Source: Pyropia yezoensis (Eukaryota > Rhodophyta > Bangiophyceae > Bangiales > Bangiaceae). Taken from it: a stretch of DNA of 64,000 bases. Below the pieces are notes generated by a model that had not been told where the DNA came from, did no database searches, and worked only from the letters and a program-made list of their open reading frames with translations. Shown here piece by piece: positions 12,521 through 24,278 of the stretch. Made by a program: the position numbers and the translations under genes. Within the stretch, counting starts at the first letter, position 1, and each line of letters starts with the position of its first letter. The DNA is taken from NCBI GenBank assembly GCA_009829735.1, contig CM020619.1:20899816-20963815 (forward strand). Direction: 5' to 3'.

Positions 12521-12989
12521 TGGGGCGGAAACCACTCGCACACGCGACACCCAAGTTGGGGCGGTGCGCAAGGGCTGCCTCCCGTGTCGGAAGAACCGGA
12601 AGAAGTGCAAGTTGCACACACTCTGTCCCTGTTGTGGGGCAATCCCCCCACTAGCAAACAAAAAGACGGTGTGTGGGCCAACAGATTCTTGGTCGGGACG
12701 GGAAAGCGAGGCCAAGCCCCGCTGTCCCTCCCCTTATCCCCCCTGGGTCCCCTCAGAATCACGCCACTCAGAATCTCCCACCCCAGCACCTGCCCACCGG
12801 GCTACACGAAAATTCAAGGCGATAAATGCAAAAAAAAACCAAATCTAAGTTGGATTTGCTACTAAGCTAACTATCCCTAACTTAGAGAATATGGACGCAA
12901 ATGCAGGGGGAGGAACGGGTCAGGCTAGTGGCCTGCCGCCCCTTGCATGGCACGGGTTGCCCCCGTACCAGGGGATCAAGTCTGCCACA
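12521..12989 (-). repeat. 5' LTR of element A (469 bp, divergent subfamily)
   Basis: It ends TGCCACA, but the other end is TGGGGCGG instead of TGTGGCAA. It shares bases with the LTR of fragment F (for example CTATCCCTAACTTA and GGGCCAACAG), not with the LTR at the other end of the same element. Confidence 0.88.
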
Positions 12990-15105
12990 CCTTGCTCGGT
13001 ATGGTCAACTTTTAATGCCGATTCATCAAGGGAATGGCCGCAGTTGCTTCCTCTCTTACAATGTTGACGGGGAAGGTCTTCTTCGAGTGGACGCCGGACG
13101 CCCAGAAAGCCTTCCAGCAGCTGCAGTCTCTGACAACAAGTGCACCGCTATCAAGGCTGTTTGACGAACGATATCCCATCCACGTGTCTACAGATGCCAG
13201 CGGGTATGCTATTGGCGCAGTCCTCGAACAAGACGACGGAAAGGGACGGCGTCCCGTGGCATTCTTCTCCCTGACCTTGAATATCCACAAGCAACGCTAC
13301 AGCATCTGCGAACTTGAGCTGCTCGCAGTGGTCCAAGCCATCCGGCTCTGGCGCTGCTACCTCCACGGAAGACCAATTGAGGTCCATACCGACCACGAGT
13401 CCCTGAGATACCTGAAAACCCAAGAAAGGCTGAACGTCCGCCAAGTCAAGTGGCTTGAACTTCTGGATCAATTCCAGTTCAACATTGTCCCGATCAAGGG
13501 CATCTCCAACGCCGTAGCTGATGCCCCTTCCAGGCAAACCCAAGATGCCCCTGACAAGCACGAACCCAACCAAGATCTCCTTAGTTGAGTGCTGACCAAG
13601 ACCATTGACAAAAACCCTCTAGAAAACTGAAATCAACAACCTCATGACCATCAACCGAAAAGATCAAGACCTTGCCACTCTAGAACAGGAGTACAAAGCG
13701 GACACCGAGTAGCCGACCTAGCGAAGGACCCGGTATCTTCCTACTGGTTTCATACGAGGTTGTTAAAACAAGGTGACCGTACGTGCATTCCCGCTGGTAC
13801 TCTACGCCAAAGACTTCTCCACGACCACCACGACGTCCCGTTCCAAGGGCAAATGGGAGTGAAAGAACCCACCAAGGCTGTTGCTCCCAATTACTACTGG
13901 ATGTCCATGCGGCAGGACATCCAAAGACTCGTACAATCATGTGATTCGTGCCAGCGGAACAAGGCTAGCACTCATTCACCTCTGGGTCATCTCAAACCAC
14001 TCGAACCCCCAAGCCAAAGATAGGCAAGTGTCTCCTTGGACTTTATCTCCCCAGTGCCACTGACACCACGAGGCCACAACGGCATTTATGTCGTTGTTGT
14101 CGGACTCACCAAGATGATTCGCCTAGCACCAATGAAGCCGTAATGGACAGCGCCGGTCACAGCTCAGCTTTACCACAATCACGTCTATCGCAACCACGGC
14201 CCACCTCAACAAGTCGTCTGTGACCGCGACACCATCTTTTTCTCCAACTTCTGGCGGTCACTGACAGAGATTCCAAAGGTCAAGGTGAAAGCATTATCGG
14301 CCTGCCACCCGCAGACGGACGGCCAAACTGAGATTATGAACAAGAAAATTGAAGAAATGGTCAGAAACTTTGTCATCGATCATCAAGGGGACTTGGATCC
14401 TTTCCTCGTTGCCGCGGAAGTTGCGTACAACCGGTCACCTCATGCCGTAACCACGTACTCTCCACTTTTCTTGAACTACGGGTTTGAACCAAGGACAGCG
14501 CCTATAGACATCCTCAACAGAAGGGACTCAAATATTGCTGCCGTGTCGGATTGGCTTTCCAGCCTCCACGATGCTTAAAAGACGGCTTTTGCCGCCATCA
14601 AGGGCGCCAATGAGACGCGCTCGGCGTACGCAAACCGTCATCGCCGACCATCCACAATCACTGTGCGCGACCACGTGCTCCTCAGCACAAAGAAGCTCTT
14701 GCCCGACGCGTTTCAAGGCGCTCGTAAGCTGATGCCCAAATACGTCGGACCCTACAAAGTCACGGAGAGCTTCAATGACGTGACGTTCCGTCTCGATCTT
14801 CCTCAAGCTGTCCTCGATCGCAAAGCTCACAATGCCTTCCATGACCGCCTCCTGATGCCGTACCGCGCTGATCCGTATGGTCAACTTCCTCCCGTTCCAC
14901 CCCGGGATGCATTTCCGGATGGCTCCGTCGAGTATGAAGTGGACTCCATTGTACGGTCACGAAAGCGCCGTGAACGACTGCAGTACCTCGTCAAATGGAA
15001 ATGCCGCGACATCAGCGAGATCTCTTGGCTGACAAAGCAAGACCTTGTGAACGCCTTTGACGTTTTAGGCGCGTTTCTTCGACGCGCGTCCTATAGGGGG
15101 GGAGG
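12990..15105 (+). pseudogene. pol: pol remnant of element G: RT end, RNase H, integrase, chromodomain
   Basis: The frame begins in the LGMVNF motif of the reverse transcriptase with a TAA at the following Tyr position. RNase H is readable at 13034-13588, with DASGYAIG, ELELLAV, HTDHESL and ADAPSR motifs carrying the acidic residues. The integrase follows: a CDSCQRNK zinc-finger end (13760-14023), the Asp residues in SLDFISP and VCDRDT, and the Glu in DGQTE (14285-14578). It keeps the complete DDE triad but is broken by stops and frame changes near 14020, 14142 and 14576. The C-terminal part (14663-15105) includes a chromodomain with YLVKWK. This lineage is distinct from A/B/C and closer to chromoviruses with a QTDGQTE integrase motif. 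Confidence 0.87.
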
Positions 15106-15900
15106 TGTAAGGATTTGCCCCTTAAATCCCGACGCGGAACCCAGCGGATATGAACTGGGACCTCTCCTCACATGTCCGGCCCCGATAACGCTCCCCGAGA
15201 CACATCAATTCCCCACTACCCTGGGCGACACCACTCTGTATCCCTGACATTTTGCGGACGTCGGCCGACCGCACGAAAGCCGCCATCAACGCACTGTCGG
15301 AACCCATTTCATGGACGTCGAAACTCGACAACGAGGAGCGAGTGACATCGTTGACCAACCACGGGCGGACATCCCCGTCTTTGCTGCCTGAATTTTATTC
15401 TCTGCGCTGCTTGAAAGGTGGCATCAAGGACCAGTCACATGATTCACGGACACTGAGGACACCACACATCCTCGCTGGCGCCTGAGTGCGATATGACTTG
15501 CTCGCCGGCTTTTGGATTGATTGAATTCGGCCAGCTGGTAGGTGACTGGCTGGCCGGTCATGACATTGATTGAAATTGGCCTTGTTGGCACTCACAGCCG
15601 GTCGGACCTTCTGGCCGACCTGCGTGAGGAGCCGGCTGGTGGGGCGCGCAGGGCGCCTCCACGGGACCCCCTTAGTTTCTGGCAAACTGGGGCTGCACGT
15701 CTTTATTGCGCACGCCCGCCCATGCTTTGTTCTGCGAGAAATGCTTTGTTTTTGAACCGTCCTGTGCCTATCGGCGGGGCGATGCGGAAACGCATGCTTT
15801 GGGGCACCTCGGGTGCCCCGACGCGAGTATACAGTGTGTGGGTGTCGGCGCCACCGGGGGAGACGAGAGGGGTAACCACAGACACAGACCAAGGGAAGTG
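12990..15900 (+). mobile_element. Element G: truncated chromovirus of a second lineage
   Basis: This plus-strand gypsy fragment starts abruptly in the thumb of the reverse transcriptase, directly at the LTR end of element A. It runs through RNase H, integrase and a chromodomain to a polypurine tract (AGGGGGGGAGG) and a 3' LTR beginning TGTAAGGATT at 15106. The 5' LTR, gag, protease and most of the reverse transcriptase are absent from both sides of A. The right end is not defined; I place it near 15900 only because sequence of a different kind follows. Confidence 0.8.
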
Positions 15901-16063
15901 TTTACCTTTTGTGCCCTCGATCCCCACCGACGTGGCGCCCATCTTCTTCCTGAGACCCACCCCCGTCGAGACCACCATCCTCTTCCCCGTGCCCCGCCGC
16001 CCGATTGGCTCGCAGGGCCCGCTGACACCCCCACGAGTACGTTAAGGGCTCCCTGGTTTTATG
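15106..16063 (+). repeat. 3' LTR of element G and undefined sequence
   Basis: The LTR starts TGTAAGGATT right after the purine tract GGGGGGGAGG, a typical chromovirus arrangement. The end of the LTR cannot be fixed without a second copy; a GGTAACCACA at about 15880 is one candidate. No gene is supported in the rest. Confidence 0.55.
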
Positions 16064-16923
16064 TGTGTCTTCACACATACGTTCGTCAAAGGAGTCAGTC
16101 TCTACCTCCGGGGTCACCGTGACTCTCCCCAAGCTAGGGAGAGACGACCTGGTTGCAGTCGCACGAGACCCACCTCTAGGTGAGGGAGGCTCAGATCGCG
16201 GGTAGATGGGTGGCCTCTCCAGCGTGGGGCCGCCCAGGGTAAGGTGAAGAGGATGTGTTGGTGGAAGTGAGGTGAGAACCGATAAGAGCAAGCTGCCAAG
16301 TGGGCAAGCTTGAGGAGAGGGGCGGTCGACGTGACCGCCTCCACGTCCACGTGAAGTACCGGGGGCACAGTAAGTCGCGCCCCAACGCCGCGATGTGCGC
16401 TTCTACGCCCCCTCGCAGGGCCGTCCGGGTCGGTCGGAACTGAGGAGAGGGGAGTGTGGCAGTATTGACCCCCAGGTAGGGGGGCAACCCGTGCCATGCA
16501 ACGGGCGGTAGGCCACCAGCCGGACCCGTTCCTCCCCGTGCAATTGCGTCCATATTCTTTAAGTTAGGGATAGTTAGCTTAGTTGCAAATCCAATGTGGA
16601 TTTGATGGATTTCTGCATTCATCGTCTTGAATTTTCGTGTAGCCCGGTGGGCAGGTGCTGGGGTGGGAGATTCTGAGTGGCGTGATTCTGAGGGGACCCT
16701 GGGGAAATAAGGGGAGGGACAGCGGGACTTGGCCTCGCTTTCCCGTCCCGACCAAATAAACTGTTGGCCCACACACCGTTTTTTTGTTTGTTAGTGGAGG
16801 GATTGCCCCACAACAGGGACAGAGTGTGTGCAACTTGCACTTCTTCCGGTTCCCCGACACGGGAGGCAGCCCTTGCGCACCGCCCCAACTTGGGTGTCGC
16901 GTGTGCGAGTGTTTTCTGCCACA
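16064..16923 (+). mobile_element. Fragment F: 3' end of a fourth A/B/C-family copy
   Basis: The fragment has the start of the reverse-strand gene (minus strand, about 16064-16300), its leader, the polypurine tract (16442-16454) and a complete 469-bp LTR (16455-16923). The remaining gene, pol, gag and 5' LTR are missing. The reverse-strand gene has lost the Met used in the other copies (the ATG reads GTG) and similarity stops right after the conserved ETDSFDER segment. The LTR belongs to the subfamily of the right LTR of element A and has a one-base loss in the LTR frame. Confidence 0.85.
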
Positions 16924-17460
16924 GCGTACATCACCCTGTCCGGGAACCAGTTCCAGGTCATCGAGGGTGCGGGCCATCGCGTCCCGTATGTACGGACCAC
17001 GGGGTATGCCCCGGTTACGGGTAGCCGCCACCAGCCCCTGCCGACAGGGGCGTTGTGTACGGAGTCACCTTCGCACATCGCGGGAAGGACCAACCTGTTG
17101 GAGGAGTCCATGTTCCGTTTGGGACCGGGACCCAAGGCCTACCAAGGGGCAGGCACTCGGGCGCCCGTGGCAGGCAACCGGACCTATGGAGCCAACCCGA
17201 CGCGGACGCCCGGGACGGCCGACACGTCCGGATGTATGTTGTGCGAAGACCCCCAACACTGGGTGTGCTCATGCCGGCTCATCCCGGAGGAGTCTCGCCG
17301 GGCAGCGGCGCAACGCAAGGCATCCATCGGGGAATATCTCGCCAGAGCACCGGCACCGGGAAGGCAGCAAGCTCCAGGAGGAGTACTGGCAGTCGAGGAG
17401 GCACCTTCTCTCCCGGGTATCTCGGAAGACAGTACTCGGCCAAGCGCGGGAAACAAGTGA
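16924..17460 (+). pseudogene. gag: gag remnant of element E with CCHC knuckle
   Basis: This is the C-terminal part of a gag protein. It has a full retroviral-type zinc knuckle, CMLCEDPQHWVCSC, with C-x2-C-x4-H-x4-C spacing. The frame stops at 17460 and the protease frame overlaps it. The N-terminal part is missing because fragment F adjoins at 16923. Confidence 0.78.
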
Positions 17461-18251
17461 GAGGAAGGACGACAAGGGGTTGCTGGAGCAACCCTAGCAA
17501 GCCACCCCGGACTGCCGCGGAGAAAGCCTCACGGACAGCGCGGTTGAGCCGAAGCCGCATCAATTCCCGGGTGCGCCTTCCGGCCCTGACGACACGGCGT
17601 CAGGGAAATAATGACCAACCTCCAAGGAATGGAGGCGAGAACGGGAAGTCCCGTCTCGTTGAACCAGACAAGGGCCCTGTCCAGGATGCCCGGGCTGCCC
17701 CGGATATCGGTGTAGGCCACGTATTGTTTACTTTGGAGAACTTCAAGGTATCAGCCACACTGGGGGTTTTCCCCCAGTCAACCCGATCGTATTACCCTGT
17801 GCTGGATACAGGGGCTGGGCCGAACCTTCTCTGGAAGGATACCCTCCCCCACAAGTGGCTCCCGCGAGTCAGAGTGACTCGGGGACCCACAATCAAGGAC
17901 GCGAATGGTCGTGTCACTCGTACGACCGCAGCGATGTCGCTGCGGGTCACCATCGGGGATCTTACCATGGAAGTCGACTTTCGGGTATGTGAGACTGTAA
18001 CTGTGCCCTGCGTACTGGGGTGCCTTTTCATCAACGTTCACGTGGATGCATTCCCGCCGGGCCGGAGGATTGTTGAGCTGCAAGATGCCGACAGGACGAA
18101 GAGAGGACAGACAGCTATCGTCAGGGACCTGACGCTACAAGGGAGCCACGGTAAAGCGGCTGAGGTATACGCAAACGTAAAGCCGAAGACACTCCGGCTG
18201 GCCAAACAGACTCGCTTTGAGCCGTTATCAGGAGACAGTCCTCCCGGATAA
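17055..18251 (+). pseudogene. Protease region of element E
   Basis: A retropepsin-like domain lies at about 17700-18050 with the active-site motif VLDTGAG and the following LGC motif that usually closes the fold. The first part of this frame overlaps gag in another frame and is probably not translated. The frame stops at 18251, while the reverse transcriptase continues in a different frame from about 18217. Confidence 0.75.
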
Positions 18252-19964
18252 CTGTGACCTAGCAGGCAAGTGCCATGGGTTGACCATGGACAACGGTATC
18301 GTAGACCTCCCAGCGAAGGGGTCATCACTGCTCGTGATGGCGAACTATCGCCGTAAGGCAGTCACCCTTCCGAAAGGGACTATCCTCGGGATCGCCCAGC
18401 TCTACGAAGGAAACATCCGTACCCCTGACGATGATGGTCAAGTGGAACCAAATGAGGTACTGGCGGTCGCCGAGACAACCGAGCGTCAGCAACCCGATGA
18501 AGGGAAGCCTAACCCATCGACAGCTCCGGCGGACATTCCGCCCAAGGACCAAGAAGCCTTGAAGGCAATGGCCGAGGCTGACCTTGACCACCTTCCCCCT
18601 TCGGTAGCTGAAGGGGTAAAGCGGATGCTAAGAAAGCATGACGTCATGTGGACCGGCGGGGCGCTGGGTACCATTGGGGCAACCCAACACCGTATAGACC
18701 TGGTACTAGGCGCTCGACAAGCGCGGTCGCAACCGCATCGCGCGGGACCTATGCAAAGAGAGATCGTTGATGGAGAAGTGAAGAGGATGAGCGAAGCTCA
18801 GGTGATCCGACCTTCGATGTCGGAGTGGGGCGCCCCAGTCGTTATCGTACCGAAGAAGGATCAGACCCCTCGGTTCTGCATCGATTATCGACGCCTCAAC
18901 TTGGTTACCAAGAAAGACTCATACCCTTTACCAAGAATGGACGAGTGTATCGACTCCCTGGGGGAAGCCACAGTGTTCACCACTATCGACTGCAATTCCG
19001 GGAACTGGCAGATCCCAGTTTCAGAGGAGGACATCCCCAAGACAGCGTTCGTCTGACACAGTGGAGTGAACGAGCTCCTAAGGATGCCCTTTGGAATGTC
19101 CAACGCCCACGCTACATTCCAGCGGGCCATCGACAATATACTGTCGGGAGTGAAGTCGCGTAACTGCTGGGTGTACCTGGACGATGTCATCGTATTTTTG
19201 CGTAACATGGATGACCATTGCAACATGTCGACGGGGTACTCACCCTCTCACGCAACGCCAGGGTAACCCTGCGCCTTAAGAAGTGCGCCTTCTTTCAACA
19301 AACCGTCGAGTATATGGGTCACCAGAGCACACCAGGTAAGCTGGGAGTGCTCGAATCTAATACCCGGGCACTCCGGGATGCGCGATACCCTACCGCCCAG
19401 AAACAGCTGAAAAGCTTCCTAGTGATGTGCAACGTATACCGACGGTTTGTCAAGGACTTTGCTCGTATAGCCAAACCGTTACCGGTTCTGACGAGCAGCG
19501 GCTTGCCACAGGTACACCAACCTCCCTCGCCAAGCGAGAATGAGGCATTCGAGCTGCTCAAGCAAGCCCTGCTAGCCTCACTCGTGCTTGCGTTGCCGCA
19601 TAGACGCGGGACTTTCGTCATAGACATCGATGCCTGCGATACCCATGTGGGATGCACCCTGCTACAGGGAGTGACGATCATCGGTACCGATAATGCCATC
19701 CCCGATCTAGATCCGGTAGGGTGCTTCAGCCGGACCCTCAACCCGGCTGAGCGTGACTGTAGTGCCACCGAGCGCGAGTGCGTCGGAGTCTTCTGGGCAG
19801 TGCATCTGCTCCGTCCATACCTGGAAGGATCCAGGGTCATTGTGAGGTCCGACCACGAACCTTTACGATGGCTCCTCAACCTTGGTGACAAGAATTCCGA
19901 CAGCCATGGACGGCTAGCCCGCTGGAGGCTAAGGATGGCCGGGCACGACTGCCGGACCATATAG
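18217..19964 (+). pseudogene. pol: Reverse transcriptase and RNase H of element E
   Basis: The reverse transcriptase shows the expected order: VIVPKKDQTPRFCIDYR, a PLPRMDECIDSLG segment, a NWQIP motif, MPFGMSNA, and the catalytic YLDD at about 19175. A TGA interrupts at 19054-19056 and the frame changes near 19220-19260. The RNase H part (about 19600-19960) has DIDACDTHVG, ERECVGV and RSDHEPLRW motifs. Several stops make it non-functional. Confidence 0.85.
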
Positions 19965-20036
19965 ACGGCCGGCCCTACCCATCATCTGGGAGACGCGCTG
20001 TCGCGACTCGACACACCAAGAGGGCATACTCGACAA

Positions 20037-21600
20037 GTGGACGAGGACATCTTGGTGGTACCGGATTGTATGGTGGGTAACGCCAACCAAGGTATGGTTG
20101 ACCATACCATGGCACACCTCTCGTGCCCATTAACCCTCGCGGACTTCCGGGAGGCACAGGCCAATGACGATGACTGTAAACGCCATCGCGCTAGCCTCCT
20201 GGCCGGCACAGCCGGCATTTTCTCCGAGAACGAAGACGGACTCACATACCGGCGGGCACCCGCCGGTGGACGACATCAAGTCGTGGATCTCGTGTCCTTA
20301 CGACAAGCTGTCATGGAACGAGAACACGAGAACCCTACAGGCGGACACCCGGGGGGTTCGCGCATGCTCGCAGCCATGCGAAGATTCTCCTACTGGCCAG
20401 CAATGGCCGTCGACGTAGTCGACCACGTGCGGAGATGCCATCCATGTGCACGGAATTGTATGAGTCTTCATAGGCCGGCATCCGCAATGAAATTATTTCC
20501 ACCCGATGGGCCCAACGAGCAGGTCGCTATCGACATACTCAGTCCACTTCGGGTAACGGAAGAAGGGAACAGGTACATCCTGGTCTTCTCGAACCGCTTA
20601 ACAAAGCTGTTTCGAGAGGCAGCCAATCCGAATGACACGGCATAAACGATCATAAACGCAGTGGTTGACCACTGGATCAGTGCTTAAGGAGTAATGAAGC
20701 AGCTCCTCTTCGACAACGGAGCAAACAGTACGTCAGCGTTCTGCACTAAGGTCATGGGCATGTTTGGTGTCGAACCACGACGTGCATTCGACTACCACCC
20801 GCAATCCAACGGGCAGGTGTAGCGGTTCAAACGCACCTTCTTCAAGATGCTCCAATGCTATGTGGCGGAAACACGAACACGTGGGACAGGCTTCTGTCTG
20901 TACTGACCATGGAAAATAATGCCAGGCCCCATTGAAGCACCAGCATTGAGCCACTGGTGTGGGTCATGCCAATGGGCGTCGGTAACCTGACACTGACTCA
21001 GGGCAGATGCACTCGGTATGACATACCGAAGGGCCGACCGGCCGAGCGGATCCACTTAGCTTGGTTGGCCAAGCTATTGTGGATGATACCGAAGCTCAAG
21101 GGTGCCCTGGACCGTACACAACTTCGATACAAGAAGAACTTCGACACCTGACTACGGGTACGCAGCGCAACCCTGGTTACAGGTAACTGGGTCTATATCA
21201 GACACCAGAAGTGCCAAGGGAACAACCTCATGAAACCGGTCGAGGAACCGTACCAGATTCTTCACAGAGATGATCCCTCTGTCATCCGGCACTCCGACAC
21301 GAAGGTACAACGCATCAATCTCAATGATGTGACACCTGCTCCAAAGCCGGAACAGCCTCAGCCGGTACCGGCTGGGTTGCTACATGAAGCTCTCACTCTC
21401 CACCGGTCAGATGACCAGGTGGGGCCAGATTAGATTCCATACCAAGTAGAGAGCGTGGTCGGACACACCGACCCGGACCTACCACGACCCTGGTACGTCA
21501 AGGTGATGTGGGCCGGATACGACTTACCCACCTGGGAACAGGCGGCAAATGTACCCCGCCAACTTGTCATGCCTTACAGGAGGCGACGACGCCTACTGTA
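20037..21600 (+). pseudogene. Integrase and chromodomain of element E
   Basis: The integrase has the zinc-finger end CHPCARN and catalytic Asp residues in AIDILSP and LFDNGAN. The third catalytic residue, the Glu of the GQVE motif, is replaced by TAG at 20820-20822. Many other stops follow. A chromodomain remnant with VKVMWAGYDLPTWE is readable just before the TAA at 21598-21600. Confidence 0.8.
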
Positions 21601-22146
21601 ACAACCCAACCGACACCGACTTCGGCTGTTGGGGGGTAAGGCTTATATCAACTAACTAGGGTGTCACATGGATTCGGCAAGACTTAGGTTCACTCAGTTG
21701 GAGCGGACTTAGGCAAACTAAGTGGGCTACTGACTTTAACAAGTTTACTTGAAGGAGATGACTAACTCCGATAATTTCAAAGTAACCTGAGGCTCACACC
21801 AAGGTAAACCTTCAGACACGGGGCAAGTGACGGACCGAGGAAGGTTCAACTTCATGAGTATTAACCACCCAGGATGGGTTGGGGGCGCGAGAAAAACCAA
21901 GGCAAGCCACTGCTTAGGCAGACGGGGTACACCCCAAAAAGGCAGCCATCGGTACATGCGAACGCCTCAGCGGGGGATGAGTTTACACTCACTACGTCCC
22001 GGCAACTATAAAAGTCACCCGGTCCCTCTCCCTCACAACAACAGCACTCCTCACTGCGTACCCCCGCTGCCTGAAGGAGGCCACTCACGCGTAGATGCGT
22101 ACACCTCCATGCTCCACCGGTCGGCAATCTCGCGACGGTCAATCGC
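21601..22146. other. Untranslated spacer of element E
   Basis: This AT-richer stretch lies between the end of pol (plus) and the end of the reverse-strand frame (minus). I see no gene here. It has an ACTAAGTGGG-type repeated motif around 21650-21730 (TCAACTAACTAGG, ACTCAGTTGG, GGCAAACTAAG) but no clear repeat unit. Confidence 0.4.
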
Positions 22147-24278
22147 CTATGTTACATCAGTGCATAGCTCCACGAGAGTGCTGCGACCAGCCTCCACTTC
22201 CTTCAGGGCTAGCTGGATACGATCCAGCACCCCACCAAAGCAGCGCGCGGTACCAACCAGCGCAGCACGTGAGAGGATATTCCCCCAGCAAACAGAGAGA
22301 CCCTTCCGCAGCTCGAGGGTAATGAGGGTGTCAACGCCCTCATAACACAGACGGGGACCCCGGTCAGGCATGACTGAGTTGGAAGGAGACACTGGTGCAG
22401 CCAGAGGGGCCACAGGATCCGATACGGCTACCACTGGAGCCTGTGCCGCCCGATACGAGGCACAGTAGGACCCCACGGAAGGGGCCCAATCGTAAACCCG
22501 GCGGGACTCCGCCCGAGGACGGACCACCTCACGCTCCCCACCCGTATAGTCCCACCCTGGGGGACGACGGCCAACCTCCACTGGTATTGCGTTACCGATC
22601 CACGAGGAGAGGACCTGATGAGGTTCATGGATAACCATGGGAATACCCAGGTCAGGAACAGGCTCGGTGGTCGCCCATCCACGGTAGCTGGGCTCACGCG
22701 GCTGAGTGCGCCGGATGTGCAACGAGTGGCGAGGCAAGGGGGCAGCCTCAGCCTGCGGATCCCGGTACGGTGGTAGGATCAACACCTCCGCCCAGTTCAC
22801 GGCATCGTGAACGGCCAAGAGGGCCTCAAACTGACGGGCTATCCCCGTCTTGGCAGCAACGAGGTCAACGTGCAGCTGCCCAATATGCCGACGGACACCC
22901 GTCCAAAGATGAAACAGCCGCGCATGCCGACGGACGGATAGCAGGAAGGAAGAAGTCCGCCCAAGGGTGATCTCGAGGGTGAAAGTCCCCTGGAACGGGT
23001 TGGCAGGCCGAGAGGCCAACACACTACGAAAGCATCGGAGGCACGAGCCGGTGTCAAACCGGAAAGCCGGGGCGGGTTCCCATCCTTCTTGCCATAGAGG
23101 CGGGCGAACGGGAGTGTACACCGGCGCGCGACCGTTACCGGTCTGCAAAGCACACGTTATATCGGTGCGGAACGCATCCGCCATGACACCATGGTTGCGT
23201 CGCCAGCTCAACGCCGGCTTCAGGCCCGCCATAGGCGGGAAGCTCGCTATCAACGTCAGATACGGGGATACCCCCGGAAAGTACTACAAGCCGAGCTACC
23301 GGTTAGTATCGGATACGGTCTGCCCGACCGCAACGGGGGTCACAGAAGCCGCAACCCCCCGAGCACTAGCCGGATAGTCAACGTTCGCGGCAACGCAGGA
23401 GCAACCAAGTCGCATACCCCTCACGCGAGGTTGAGGAAGATCTCACCCCGCCCGACCCGGGTGCGCCAAAGCTAGGCATGCCGGTCGTCCGGCTGACCCA
23501 GTATCCAGTGATGCTTCACACGGACAGCGTTGGGCTGGTTGACCAGCCGCGCCAACTGCCGCTCTCAACTCGGGTCCATTTTGATGCGCCAGGAGGAACC
23601 TCCACGGTAGCTCGGCGGGTTGGAGTCCACCCGCATCCGGCCAGCAGAGTCCATGGGCTCTTGCACGGTGCGGCTTTGAACCTGAGCCACCAAGTCGGAC
23701 ACCGACATAGGGAGGTGGCCCACCACCAACGCGACGCCGCCACCCAGCGGGGCAGCCTGGGCGGGCCCTGGAAGAATGGGCGGCCCCGAAAGAAGCCCCA
23801 CCGGCAGATGGGCCGGCACCGCAGGCGCACGGGGGCGAGGAGGAAGAAGAAGGGCGGGCGCCTGCCCGGAGAAACTCCCGGAGTCTACTGCCATCGGGTA
23901 AGACACGTCTTGACCGACAGTGGGCCGCGGCACCGCGAGAAGGGCGCCGTCACCACCCCGGCCCGACGACTGCACAATGGGGACGGATGAGGTAGAACCT
24001 TCAACCGCCCCCGCGGACGGACCACCAACCGGGCGGGTACCTGCAACATCTTGACCCGCCGTCCCCGCTGGGGTGCCGCCACGACCGTCAGAAGCAGCGG
24101 CTGCACCTTGTTGAGGTAGCACCACGCCGGCACCGGCGACAAGAGCCGTCCGGGCCGCCGAAGGAGTAGGAGCAGGAACCGCCACAAGCGGTTGACCGCC
24201 CCCCGACGGAGCCGTCGTGCCGATGCAAACGGACCACTGTCCGCCCGGCGGGCCTGCCGCCGACACGCGGACGGTCAC
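22147..24278 (-). pseudogene. Reverse-strand frame of element E
   Basis: Two minus-strand frames together have the layout of the reverse-strand gene of A/B/C. The first, 23565-24278, is an Ala/Gly/Pro-rich N-terminal part. The second, 22147-23253, is 368 codons with a Trp-containing helical centre, a Pro-rich linker and a final helical part. The frames are separated by stops or a frameshift between 23250 and 23570. Unlike A/B/C, no Arg/Ser-rich end is seen. It lies downstream of pol on the opposite strand, the same place as in A/B/C. Weak pattern similarity (a Trp-rich helix followed by LLxxHxxxxW) suggests but does not prove homology. No known domain is recognised. Confidence 0.5.

Larger units (their letters stand above)
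3792..12989 (-). mobile_element. Element A: Ty3/gypsy chromovirus with reverse-strand gene, probably recombinant
   Basis: The order read on the minus strand is 5' LTR (12521-12989), primer-binding site, gag, pol, then a reverse-oriented gene on the plus strand, polypurine tract (4247-4259) and 3' LTR (3792-4246). The bases outside the two ends (GTCGT at 3787-3791, CCTTG at 12990-12994) do not match, so there is no target-site duplication. The two LTRs differ at dozens of positions and by a 14-bp indel. The left one resembles the LTRs of B and C, while the right one shares diagnostic bases with fragment F. This fits ectopic recombination between two related copies rather than one simple insertion. 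Confidence 0.9.
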
